Shown: positions 24,424 through 31,682 of the stretch, one piece after another | Position numbering within the stretch: the stretch's first letter is position 1 | How the letters are laid out: every line of letters starts with the position of its first letter | Source: FEN-1073 sp050010135 | Lineage (GTDB): Bacteria; Chloroflexota; Anaerolineae; Anaerolineales; RBG-16-64-43 | Assembly: GCA_050010135.1 (NCBI GenBank) | Contig: JBEKLP010000024.1 | Span: 1 to 34,330 of the forward strand | DNA: 34,330 nucleotides | Reading direction: 5' to 3' | Translations under genes and position numbers: made by a program | Notes under the pieces: generated by a model | The model's input: the letters and a program-made list of their open reading frames with translations, nothing else | Database searches by the model: none | What the model was told of the DNA's origin: nothing

Positions 24424-25079
24424 ACCGCTACAAATACAGAATCCTCTTTTCCAAGACCGAGGCGATGCGTTTTACCGGCCACCTTGATCTTTTCCGCGCC
24501 TGGGAGCGGCTTTTACGGCGTGCGCAAGTGCCGCTGGCGTATTCCTCGGGCTACCACCCGCATCCGAAGATCCAGATCGGGGCGGCGCTACCGCTCGGGG
24601 TAACGGGGGATAACGAGCTTGTGGATATCGAGACGGCCGAGGAATGCGGCGTCGATGCGCTCACACGCCAGATTGCGGAGGCCGTGCCGCCGGGTGTGAG
24701 CGATATCCGGGTGACCGCGCTGCCCGAGAATTATCCCGGACTGGAAAAACTCGTCGTCGCGGGTGATTACTTCACCGTGCCGCTGGAAGGCGCGTGGCCG
24801 GCGGACCTCCCGCAGAAGATCGAGAGTCTCCTTGCCAGCGCAAACCTATTGCGCGAACGGCGCGGAAAAGCTTACGACCTGCGCCCGCGTATCCTCTCGC
24901 TCGCGCTGGATGGCAACCAACTGCAGATGCGCCTGCGTCTGGAACCGGACGCGACGGGCCGGCCGGATGAGGTACTGAGCGCATTGGGAATGGAAAGTCT
25001 GCCGGTACTGGCAAGAAGGGAAAGACTGGTGCTGCGGGAGTCGGAAGGGAAGATGATTGGGTCGGAGGTGTTGGGGTGA
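24420..25079 (+). CDS. DUF2344 / TIGR03936 family protein
   Basis: 219 aa. Begins NRYKYRILFSKTEAMRFTGHLDLFRAWERLLRRAQVPLAYSSGYHPHPKIQIGAALPLGV, the hallmark of the radical-SAM-linked DUF2344 family. Its ATG overlaps the previous stop (ATGA), so the proteins are translationally coupled and probably form a complex. The frame is open further upstream, but the overlap start matches the family N-terminus. Function unknown; it likely presents or recognises the substrate of the radical SAM partner, which is inference from constant pairing. Confidence 0.93.
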   Translation: MNRYKYRILFSKTEAMRFTGHLDLFRAWERLLRRAQVPLAYSSGYHPHPKIQIGAALPLGVTGDNELVDIETAEECGVDALTRQIAEAVPPGVSDIRVTALPENYPGLEKLVVAGDYFTVPLEGAWPADLPQKIESLLASANLLRERRGKAYDLRPRILSLALDGNQLQMRLRLEPDATGRPDEVLSALGMESLPVLARRERLVLRESEGKMIGSEVLG

Positions 25080-25434
25080 GTTCTATCCTGCTCTATTGAT
25101 GCACCAGCGGTCTTGATATATACTGGTAGTGGCGATCAAGTAAAGGCCGGTGGCTTCTTCCCCAAAATCATAAATGGATTTGTCATAAGGCGTGTGTTTC
25201 TTCTGCTTTATAATAGCCTGCGGGGGAGACAGGGTTTTTCAAAGGCGTAGGGATTGCCTTCCTTGGGTAGTTTTCCATAGTCGTCATGAATGCCGGCTGT
25301 CTATGGGTGATGTCCAAGATTTCCGATAATCCATTGCTTTTTACTCTGCCGCCGGATCGGGCGATCCACTCGTCCTCGGCGTGCGTTACAGGCTGACCTG
25401 GAAACCGGCAATCTAGAGTCAAGGGAGGTTTGCC
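25080..25434. other. 355-base stretch without a recognised gene
   Basis: Only short, unsupported frames occur here on both strands. TATAAT at 25209-25214 is a possible -10 without a -35 at good spacing. GGGAGG for the next gene is at the right end. Confidence 0.5.
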
Positions 25435-25743
25435 ATGTCCAAGATCTTCCTCGGCATTCTCTGCGGGATCGTGTTTGGGGGCATATCCGTCGCCACAATG
25501 ATCCCCCTTGAGATGGAAGATAAACGGACCGCCATGGCAGGCGCGTTTGTCAACCGGTTTGCCATCGGCTTTGCGATCGGCGCCACCAACCTCCAGATCG
25601 CCGGTTGGCTGAGCGGATTGCTATTCGGGGTATTGCTCAGTCTGCCGGAAGCCATCATCACCAAGGCTTGGATCCCCATTATGGCTCTCGGGACGATTGG
25701 CGGTATTCTTATCGGACTTATCATTGGCGCTTGGGGGATCTAA
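25435..25743 (+). CDS. Small membrane protein of unknown function
   Basis: 102 aa with three or four hydrophobic segments (about 4-24, 42-60, 60-78, 80-100), rich in Gly, Ile and Ala, and short charged turns (MEDKRTAM). GGGAGG is 6 bases before the ATG, and codon use looks normal. No family recognised. It is followed after 118 bases by the DinB-like gene on the same strand. Confidence 0.75.
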   Translation: MSKIFLGILCGIVFGGISVATMIPLEMEDKRTAMAGAFVNRFAIGFAIGATNLQIAGWLSGLLFGVLLSLPEAIITKAWIPIMALGTIGGILIGLIIGAWGI

Positions 25744-25786
25744 AAACTCAAACACAGATGGGGGGTTTATTTCAGTACAAGGCGCG

Positions 25787-25818
25787 GCCCAACCCGTGGA
25801 GCAAACCACCCGTTGGGC
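25787..25818 (+). other. Hairpin upstream of the DinB-like gene
   Basis: gcccaac-cc-gtgg / ccac-cc-gttgggc with loop agcaaa: a 7+4 bp stem with a symmetric CC/CC internal loop. No T-run follows, so a leader structure or a weak terminator for the membrane-protein gene is equally possible. Confidence 0.45.
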
Positions 25819-25861
25819 GATGGAAAGAGTTGCAATGCAAGAATTCCTATGGAGGAAATAG

Positions 25862-26383
25862 ATGGGTGAAGATACTCAAGCGGAAAATGAAGGCCTGCCC
25901 AAGAGCAAAGAGGAGCTTATTTCCCGGATCAATCGGGATTGGTCTGTGCTTCTGGAAGCGATCGAAAAACTCAGCCACGATCAAATGATCAAAACCGGCC
26001 CGGGCAGCTGGTCGCCGAAGGATATCCTGGCGCACATTTCTTTTTGGGAAAGATATCTTCTTTTTCATCATTTACAGGGGAAGCCTTCGCACGAGGTCTT
26101 GCGGGTGGACAAAGGTATTCTCGAGCAGTTCGACGAAAACCAGATCAATGCCCTCTTCTACGAGCGCAGCCGGAACAACTCGGTTTCCTATACCTTGGAA
26201 GACCTGCATCAGACGCACGCCGAGTTGCTCACGGCGCTGGAAGCGGTCGGTTTCGACGTCCTGGAAAAACCCGGCGTATATGATGACCGCACCAAACTGC
26301 CGCTGATCAATTCAGTAATGGCCAATACTTGTGAACATTACCGGGAGCATTTAAAGACAATCCAGGCGATTGCCGAGAGTTAG
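25862..26383 (+). CDS. DinB/DfsB-like four-helix-bundle protein
   Basis: 173 aa. SKEELISRINRDWSVLLEAIEKLSHDQM, GSWSPKDILAHISFWERY and the closing TCEHYREHLKTIQAI are typical of the DinB/ClbS-DfsB group, small helical bundles that bind a metal with three histidines (candidates: His in DILAHI and the pair in EHYREH). Relatives act as thiol transferases, detoxifiers or have no known job. GGAGG is 6 bases before the ATG. Same strand as the flavin-reductase-like gene 134 bases downstream. Confidence 0.85.
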   Translation: MGEDTQAENEGLPKSKEELISRINRDWSVLLEAIEKLSHDQMIKTGPGSWSPKDILAHISFWERYLLFHHLQGKPSHEVLRVDKGILEQFDENQINALFYERSRNNSVSYTLEDLHQTHAELLTALEAVGFDVLEKPGVYDDRTKLPLINSVMANTCEHYREHLKTIQAIAES

Positions 26384-26516
26384 TTTTATTGATGAGGGTG
26401 CGTCAAACAGCGGAAGATACAAATATCGTCAAGCTTCAGGGAAAATCCACCCCTTACCTGGAATTCTTCGGCCGTTGGCAAAAACCCGGCCGATGGGCAC
26501 GGTTCGGAGAAAACCC

Positions 26517-27047
26517 ATGTCCAAAATCGAAATTAACCCGAACGATCTTGTTCTGAGGCTGTTTCATCAGTGGGAGAAAGGCTGGTTCGTCCTCGCCGTG
26601 GGAGATTATTCCGCCGGCCGGTTCAACGCGATGACGGTCAATTGGGGCAGCATGGGGTTCATGTGGGGAAGGCCGTTTGCGCAAATTGTCGTCCGCCCAA
26701 CTCGGTTCACTTATCGCTTCACCGAGGAATTCGACGACTTCACCTTGTCCGCATTCCCCGAGAACTATCGCAAAGCATTGGATATTCTCGGAAGCAAATC
26801 CGGCCGCGACGGCGACAAAATAGCTTTGGCCGGGTTGACTCCGATGGCCTCACGGCACGTCTCCTCACCCGCGTTTGCGGAAGCGGAGCTCACGCTGGAA
26901 TGCAGAAAAATCTACTGCGACGATTTCGATCCGGCGCGATTTCTGGACCCCGGCATCGACCGGAATTATTCCAAGAACGATTATCATCGCGTGTACTTCG
27001 GCCAGATCCTGCGGATATACGGCGAAGAGAAATATCTCGCTACGTAG
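26517..27047 (+). CDS. Flavin-reductase-like (FMN-binding split barrel) protein
   Basis: 176 aa. Features of the flavin reductase family: SAGRFNAMTVNWGSMGFMWGRPFAQIVVRPTRFTYRFTEEFDDFTLSAFP, the N-terminal barrel strands with the (A/G)NAMTV...P...V.P...T loop that holds FMN. Such proteins pass electrons from NAD(P)H to flavin or act on small substrates. The ATG at 26517 has GGAG 8 bases upstream; the frame extends 49 codons further up but without family-like sequence. No flavin-using partner is adjacent. Confidence 0.85.
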   Translation: MSKIEINPNDLVLRLFHQWEKGWFVLAVGDYSAGRFNAMTVNWGSMGFMWGRPFAQIVVRPTRFTYRFTEEFDDFTLSAFPENYRKALDILGSKSGRDGDKIALAGLTPMASRHVSSPAFAEAELTLECRKIYCDDFDPARFLDPGIDRNYSKNDYHRVYFGQILRIYGEEKYLAT

Positions 27048-27192
27048 AAGAAAAATCCTATACGGAGTATACGAGAAGATACTGGATTACACGGAATTAA
27101 TTCAAAAACCTTTCGGTCCAAGAGGTTGTATAGTTACTTTTTTCCTCAGTATGGTCATCTCCGCCCGTAACCGGCCGGCGTGTGGTTAATAA

Positions 27193-27227
27193 AAACCGGG
27201 ATATACAAATTTCACACGTCCCGGTTT
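27193..27227. terminator. Bidirectional terminator before alanine dehydrogenase end
   Basis: aaaccggga (27193-27201) pairs with tcccggttt (27219-27227) around a 17-base loop, with A-rich flank left and T-rich flank right. It lies between the flavin-reductase-like gene and the convergent ald gene. 27048-27192 shows nothing else. Confidence 0.65.
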
Positions 27228-27254
27228 ATTCGTCTTTATTGGAAATAATCCGGT

Positions 27255-28367
27255 TTACAGCAACTCGGAAATCGGTGTATACGGGATTCCCAACGCGTCC
27301 GCCACTCCTTGAAAAGTAACTTTGCCTTTAACCACGTTGGCGCCCGTGCGAATCTCCGGATTCCCTCGCATTGCGTCGGCCCATCCCCGGTTGGCAATTT
27401 CCACGGCGTAAGGCAGCGTGGCGTTGGTCAACGCAAGTGTCGAAGTCTTGGGGACAGCGCCCGGCATATTGGCCACGCAATAATGCACCACGCCGTCCAC
27501 GATATACGTCGGATGGGAGTGCGTCGTCGGTTTGGAGGTCTCAAAACATCCGCCCTGGTCGATGGCGACGTCGACCAAGACCGCCCCCTTCTTCATTGTC
27601 CGGAGCATATCCCGGGTGACCACCATGGGCGCCTTTGCGCCGTGGATAAGCACCGCCCCCACCACGACGTCCGCCCGGGTGATCAGATCGCGGATGGTGG
27701 CCGGGGTGGACATCAACAGGAAACAATTACTCGGCATCACATCGCTCAAATAGCGCAGGCGGTCGAGATTTTTATCCAGCACATACACTTTCGCCCCCAG
27801 CCCGCAGGCCATCTTGGCGGCGTTGACCCCAACCACGCCGCCGCCGATGATCAGGACCAATCCCGGGTCGACGCCCGGCACGCCTCCCAACAGGATGCCA
27901 TCGCCGCCCTCGGCCGTCTCCAGGTACTTGGCCCCCTGCTGGATCGCCATCCGGCCGGCCACTTCGCTCATCGGTGTCAGGAGCGGCAAAGTCCCATCCG
28001 CCTTCTGGATGGTTTCATAGGCGATGTACACCGCGCCGGTTCCGATCAAGACGCGAGTTAATCCTTCGGCGGCCGCGAGGTGCAGATAGGTGAACACGAT
28101 CTGGTCCTTCCGGATCAGCCCGTATTCGGGCGGCAGGGGCTCTTTTACATGCATCACCATTCCGGCCCGGCTGAAGATTAGCGCGGGGGATGCGACGATC
28201 TCCGCCCCATGCTCGGCGTAGGCGGAATCCGGGAACCCGCTCCCGACCCCGGCGGACGCCTCCACCAAAATCGTATGCCCGTTCTGTTTCATCACCTCGA
28301 CCCCGGCGGGTGTCATCGCCACCCGGTTTTCTTCCGGTTTGATTTCCTTTAATATTCCAATGATCAT
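27255..28367 (-). CDS. ald: Alanine dehydrogenase
   Basis: 370 aa, exactly the usual length. Catalyses reversible NAD-dependent deamination of L-alanine to pyruvate and ammonia, in a cytoplasmic hexamer. Conserved residues: Arg15 (EENRVAMTP), Lys75 (MHVKEP), His96 (TYLHLA), the dinucleotide-binding loop VLIIGGGVVGVNAAKMA and VDVAIDQGGCFETS with the catalytic Asp. AGGAG is 8 bases before the ATG at 28367; the open frame further upstream is not homologous. It has no same-strand neighbour, so a single-gene unit. Regulation cannot be read. Confidence 0.97.
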   Translation of the reverse strand: MIIGILKEIKPEENRVAMTPAGVEVMKQNGHTILVEASAGVGSGFPDSAYAEHGAEIVASPALIFSRAGMVMHVKEPLPPEYGLIRKDQIVFTYLHLAAAEGLTRVLIGTGAVYIAYETIQKADGTLPLLTPMSEVAGRMAIQQGAKYLETAEGGDGILLGGVPGVDPGLVLIIGGGVVGVNAAKMACGLGAKVYVLDKNLDRLRYLSDVMPSNCFLLMSTPATIRDLITRADVVVGAVLIHGAKAPMVVTRDMLRTMKKGAVLVDVAIDQGGCFETSKPTTHSHPTYIVDGVVHYCVANMPGAVPKTSTLALTNATLPYAVEIANRGWADAMRGNPEIRTGANVVKGKVTFQGVADALGIPYTPISELL

Positions 28368-29213
28368 GGCGGCTCTCCTGGTAGGGTCTGGTTGCCCAGA
28401 TTCCGCGGGGTATCCTCTTCCCCCATGCGATGGAATGCAGAATCCTTGCGCCTCCGCGTTGCGGCTGGCGACTCTCTCCGAGTCGGTAACCGAAGGGGAT
28501 GTCGCTCCGCATCGAAGACGCACCTTTCGGCGCGAGGTTTGTCCCGAAATAGGTGAAAGCTAAGGCGTAAGCCGACAGCATCGGAATTCGAGTGGAGTGG
28601 AAAATCCGGTATTTCGCCGATGGGAGATGAGGGGCGCGCGTTCCGCGCGTTCGTGCGGCACTGGGCGGGCAGTATGATGTTTGCCTGAGAGGGACGATGA
28701 AAGGAGATGAACCAACGGCATTCGTACATTGGGTACGTCACTCCCGGAATTATGGATCACGGGTTTCTTGACCAATGTCCGACGCCCATTTATTTTGCGT
28801 TCGGATTCCACCGGCGTCGATGCCGATCATGTAATCTTCGAATCATTGTATCGCTTTTAGCCGCAAATGGAGAATCGCGTGGATTTCCCAAAGGATAACC
28901 GTATGTATCCAACACCTTGATCGATGAAAAATAAAAACAGGAACACGGATTACACCGAAAAGAACCGGAGGACACAGAGAGAAGACCCTTAGGTGTCTAT
29001 CCTCAAAACCGCCGGCCGATACCGGATGCCGCCAAGCTCATGTGACGATCGCGGGCTACAATCGTTGAACGGATGGCCTTTCTCGGCCGGGCGGGGAAGA
29101 TTTCTTTAGGGAGCCGGAGGATTTCGTAGAAGCGCATCATCCATATTGCCGGATCGGCGCCTGACGGACGATGATTAATCCAACGGATCCATTCCAACGC
29201 GGGAGGAATCACC
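28368..29213. other. 846-base gene-poor stretch
   Basis: No convincing gene on either strand; frames are short and lack SD. There is a GC-rich block with TTCGTG-17-TATGAT at about 28651-28679, a possible promoter, followed by short frames at 28695 and 28707 that do not look like proteins. A patch near 28930-28980 has a cacggattacaccgaaa word, and a similar ggattacacgga occurs near 27082. It may hold decayed genes or repeat remains. Confidence 0.5.
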
Positions 29214-29414
29214 ATGCAGGGACAATTTGACAATCACCATGGATTGACCGGCAACGCAATCGCGATGAAAATCCACCTGGACAAGATGAAAAAGGGACCG
29301 CCCGATGATTGGAAGCCGCAGTACCTGATCGATTACGACAGTTGGATGGCGCCATTTTTCGACCAAGCGGATTCCAGCCACAATATCTGCGGAGAGTTTA
29401 CTTCGCGGGACTAA
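29214..29414 (+). CDS. Small hypothetical protein
   Basis: 66 aa, polar, with no signal or membrane segment and many Asp, His and Phe (LIDYDSWMAPFFDQADSSHNICGEF). GGGAGG at 29201-29206 is 7 bases before the ATG, the strongest reason to keep it. No family recognised, no operon partner; it could be a fragment of a longer decayed gene. Confidence 0.5.
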   Translation: MQGQFDNHHGLTGNAIAMKIHLDKMKKGPPDDWKPQYLIDYDSWMAPFFDQADSSHNICGEFTSRD

Positions 29415-29571
29415 TGGCAGCGTAGAATCAGGTTAACGGACAATAAGATCCCGGTGAAAAAATGCAACCTTTCCGATGCAAATCCCATGTTTCTCGCCGG
29501 TTATCCATCAATCTTGGGGGTGGGAGCCCATTTCATCGGGAGATTCGAAAAATTCAACGCCACACACCCAG

Positions 29572-29601
29572 TTGACATAGGTGTTACAATTAAGTTATAG
29601 A
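29572..29601 (+). promoter_or_regulatory. Strong promoter before the candidate RNA
   Basis: TTGACA at 29572-29577, an 18-base spacer and TATAGA at 29596-29601 (or TTATAG with 17). It does not lead to any gene for over 300 bases. Predicted start near 29606-29608. Confidence 0.65.
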
Positions 29602-29735
29602 GCGGGCAGTCAGCACCCTTACAAGAGCCCATTTGGTGGGCTTGGTTATGCGGCGTATTGTCGGGATTTTTAATCCCGCTTTTCCGGCAACGGAAACGCC
29701 AACCAGTGTGTGCGTCTGCCCGCTCCCTCCTTTTT
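29600..29735 (+). ncRNA. Candidate structured RNA, class unknown
   Basis: An enclosing stem gagcgggcag (29600-29609) pairs perfectly with 29716-29725 and is followed by T29731-T29735. Within it: gcac (29613-29616) with gtgc (29710-29713); hairpin agccca/tgggct (29626-29642); and a three-way junction closed by ggcgt (29652-29656)/acgcc (29696-29700), holding a 7-bp hairpin (29662-29678) and a hairpin capped by a GCAA tetraloop (29682-29695). Compact helices with a GNRA loop, strong promoter and T-run argue for an RNA. Caution: the predicted start falls inside the 5' arm of the outer stem. Not 4.5S, tRNA or any riboswitch I know; a DNA palindromic repeat is the alternative. Confidence 0.55.
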
Positions 29736-29926
29736 AAAATCGGACCAGTATTTTCATAATTGCAGATTTTGTAGACTTCTGCATCTCCGCAGGGGAAAGA
29801 CGATCCATGAAATCATAAGAGCGTTCGTAGATATGGATGAAACCGGCCTTTTTCCTCTTTCAGGATTCGGTAGGTCAATCCCGGCCTAATACTCCAAACT
29901 GATCATTTGGGCATCCTCAAAAGACA
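29736..29926. other. Remainder of the intergenic region before the unknown gene
   Basis: About 190 bases, AT-rich, with gcagattttgtagacttctgc (29762-29783 region) as a partial inverted repeat. No gene seen. 29415-29571 to the left is likewise empty apart from an unsupported GTG frame. Confidence 0.4.
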
Positions 29927-30700
29927 ATGACAACCGATTATCTCGAGAAAATAACGATAAACCTTCCCGGGGCATACGCCGGTTTTAATCGTCGGCTGGT
30001 TTCCCTGCTTGAGACGCTCGGCGAGAGAAGTTCCAACGGTTTGGATTTGACCAAATCGGATCGAGGTTTTTACCCCCTGCTCGCGATCGATTTTCCATCC
30101 GCCCGTTCCAAAGTTTCCGCGGATTTTCTCCTTTCCGATGGAGAAGCCGTTTCGATTGTTGTCGAAAACACAACCGGCGTGGAGAAGAAAAGTCCACACG
30201 CGTATGCGCACCTGGAGATTGATTCCGTCGCCGAACGTCTCGCGGCCGCCGGGATTGAAATTTCCGGGGTCGATCATTTGGGTGTGAATTTGCCGTGGTT
30301 CGGAACGGGTCCGCATCCGCGCATCCTCCAACTTCGGGAAACGATAAAGCGGGGGTGTTTGTATCATTGTTACCCGACGGGAGAACCGTGGGATTTCATC
30401 CTACCGGGGACTTTGGATGAAATCGCCGGACGCCAAACCGTCGATTACCGCAAGGTCCGCCGACCCAAATTCGAACTGGTATCGTTCGGCAAGGCGTCAA
30501 TTCCGCTGATCCAAATCGATTTGGGGGTCAACGGCCGGTATGAAGAATTCAAGACGTCGTTCCCGGAAGCCCTGGCCGACGAGGCGTTTCGGAATATCTG
30601 GATCTATCTGAAAAATCCAAATGCTATCGACATCTGTCTGGTGGTCAATGAATATTCCGAGGGCGATTGGAGCGAATTCTTCAAGGGGTGTAGGTTTTAA
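29927..30700 (+). CDS. Protein of unknown function, probably soluble
   Basis: 257 aa with no signal peptide or membrane segment. Sequence is varied and protein-like throughout: ADFLLSDGEAVSIVVENTTG, HAYAHLEIDSVAERLAAAGIEISGVDHLGVNLPWF, GTGPHPRILQLRETIKRGCLYHCYPTGEPWDFILPGT. The H-A-Y-A-H-L and V-D-H-L segments could be metal or active-site regions but I recognise no family. Only a weak SD (AAAAGA) precedes the ATG. It stands alone downstream of the candidate RNA, with its own long leader. Confidence 0.75.
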   Translation: MTTDYLEKITINLPGAYAGFNRRLVSLLETLGERSSNGLDLTKSDRGFYPLLAIDFPSARSKVSADFLLSDGEAVSIVVENTTGVEKKSPHAYAHLEIDSVAERLAAAGIEISGVDHLGVNLPWFGTGPHPRILQLRETIKRGCLYHCYPTGEPWDFILPGTLDEIAGRQTVDYRKVRRPKFELVSFGKASIPLIQIDLGVNGRYEEFKTSFPEALADEAFRNIWIYLKNPNAIDICLVVNEYSEGDWSEFFKGCRF

Positions 30701-30797
30701 TGCAATTGCGATGGGAACGAATTAATCGACCGGCGCCTGTTTCGGTAAATAGCGATCCTGTCGCAGCCACTGTACGAAAATCATCTTATTCGACCTC

Positions 30798-30806
30798 TGA
30801 TACAAT
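30798..30806 (+). promoter_or_regulatory. Extended -10 promoter of the lipoprotein-MFS pair
   Basis: TGATACAAT at 30798-30806 with no -35 match at 17 bases. It lies 51 bases before the lipoprotein ATG, leaving room for the leader and SD AGGAG. Confidence 0.5.
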
Positions 30807-30857
30807 CGTGCGAGGAGATCCTGCGCGATTTCTCATGTTCATTCAGGAGATCCGGCA

Positions 30858-31634
30858 ATGAAAAAAATACATGTCATAACGTTGTTGGCCATACTCGTCC
30901 TCGCCGCGTGCGCCAATCCGGCTCCGAACGCCACCGCGATCCCGACCAATACGCCCTTCCCGACCCGCACGCCGACCCCGACCCGTACGCCGACGCCGAC
31001 CCGCACTCCGACACCGACCCTCACCCCAACCCCCTCCCCGGCCGAGCTGCTGGCAAAAAGCGCGGACGCGATGCTGGCGATGAAAAGCGCGCGCTTTAAG
31101 ATCACTCGCGAAGGGGCGCCGGTGGTACTCGACACGCAGACCAACATGAGCTTCACCGAGATTAACGGGGAGTACCAAGCCCCCGACCGGGTGAGCGCGC
31201 AGATCAATGTGACGATCTTCGGTAACGTTCTCCAGATCCGGGTACTCTGGCTGCCGGAAGGCAACTTCATCACGAATCCGCTCACCGGCAAGATGGAACC
31301 TGCTCCCGCCAATCTCGCCTTCAACGGAGCGGCGCTGTTCCAGGCGGAGGGGATCCCCGCCGTGCTCCGGACCGGTATTCAGAATCCCAAACTGGCAGGC
31401 ATGGAAAACATCGAGGGCGTGAATACGATTCACATCCGCGGCGAAGCCGACGGCGCGGTCCTGGCGCCACTTTTGGCGGGCGCGCTGGAGAGCGGAACCC
31501 TCTATCCAACGGATATCTGGATGGAGAAATCCACCTACAACCTCGTCCGCATTCACATCGCTGAGCCGGACGGAAACGGCTGGCTGATCGACGTATTCGA
31601 TATTAACGCGGCGATTGAAATCAACGCGCCTTAA
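30858..31634 (+). CDS. LppX/LprAFG-family lipoprotein
   Basis: 258 aa. Signal peptide with lipobox LAAC (Cys18), then a Thr-Pro linker (about 24-58) built of near-identical TPTPTR units, then an LppX_LprAFG-type domain beginning ELLAKSADAMLAMKSARFKITREG and continuing with alternating strands to the end (YNLVRIHIAEPDGNGWLIDVFDINAAIEI). In mycobacteria this fold has a hydrophobic cavity that carries acylated lipids such as triacylglycerides between the membrane and the outer envelope. AGGAG is 8 bases before the ATG. The MFS gene starts 48 bases after its stop, matching the LprG-Rv1410c (P55) arrangement. Lipid binding here is inference. Confidence 0.85.
   Translation: MKKIHVITLLAILVLAACANPAPNATAIPTNTPFPTRTPTPTRTPTPTRTPTPTLTPTPSPAELLAKSADAMLAMKSARFKITREGAPVVLDTQTNMSFTEINGEYQAPDRVSAQINVTIFGNVLQIRVLWLPEGNFITNPLTGKMEPAPANLAFNGAALFQAEGIPAVLRTGIQNPKLAGMENIEGVNTIHIRGEADGAVLAPLLAGALESGTLYPTDIWMEKSTYNLVRIHIAEPDGNGWLIDVFDINAAIEINAP
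30955..31040 (+). repeat. Tandem 18-base repeat coding the Thr-Pro linker
   Basis: About three to four imperfect 18-base units (acgccgaccccgacccgt and variants), each coding TPTPTR. Their number may vary between strains by slippage, which would change the length of the stalk holding the lipid-binding domain. Confidence 0.7.
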
Positions 31635-31682
31635 AATCCAAGAGGTTTATTTTTGGGACCTGACAGGTCTATACCAAATCCG

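Noticed and set aside
25183..25422. 79-codon minus-strand frame between the DUF2344 gene and the small membrane protein
   Set aside because: No SD, no family, mixed composition; not enough to call a gene or pseudogene.
28707..28898. 63-codon frame in the gene-poor stretch
   Set aside because: GGAG directly touches the ATG with no spacing, and the sequence has no protein-like pattern.
29454..29600. GTG-initiated frame of 48 codons before the candidate RNA
   Set aside because: No SD, and it runs through the promoter of the candidate RNA up to its -10.
29660..29700. Lys-like anticodon loop (tttttaa) suggesting a tRNA within the candidate RNA
   Set aside because: No D-arm, T-loop consensus or acceptor stem can be built around it.
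30955..31040. Short regular repeats considered as a CRISPR-like array
   Set aside because: They are in-frame 18-base coding units for a Thr-Pro linker, without spacers.
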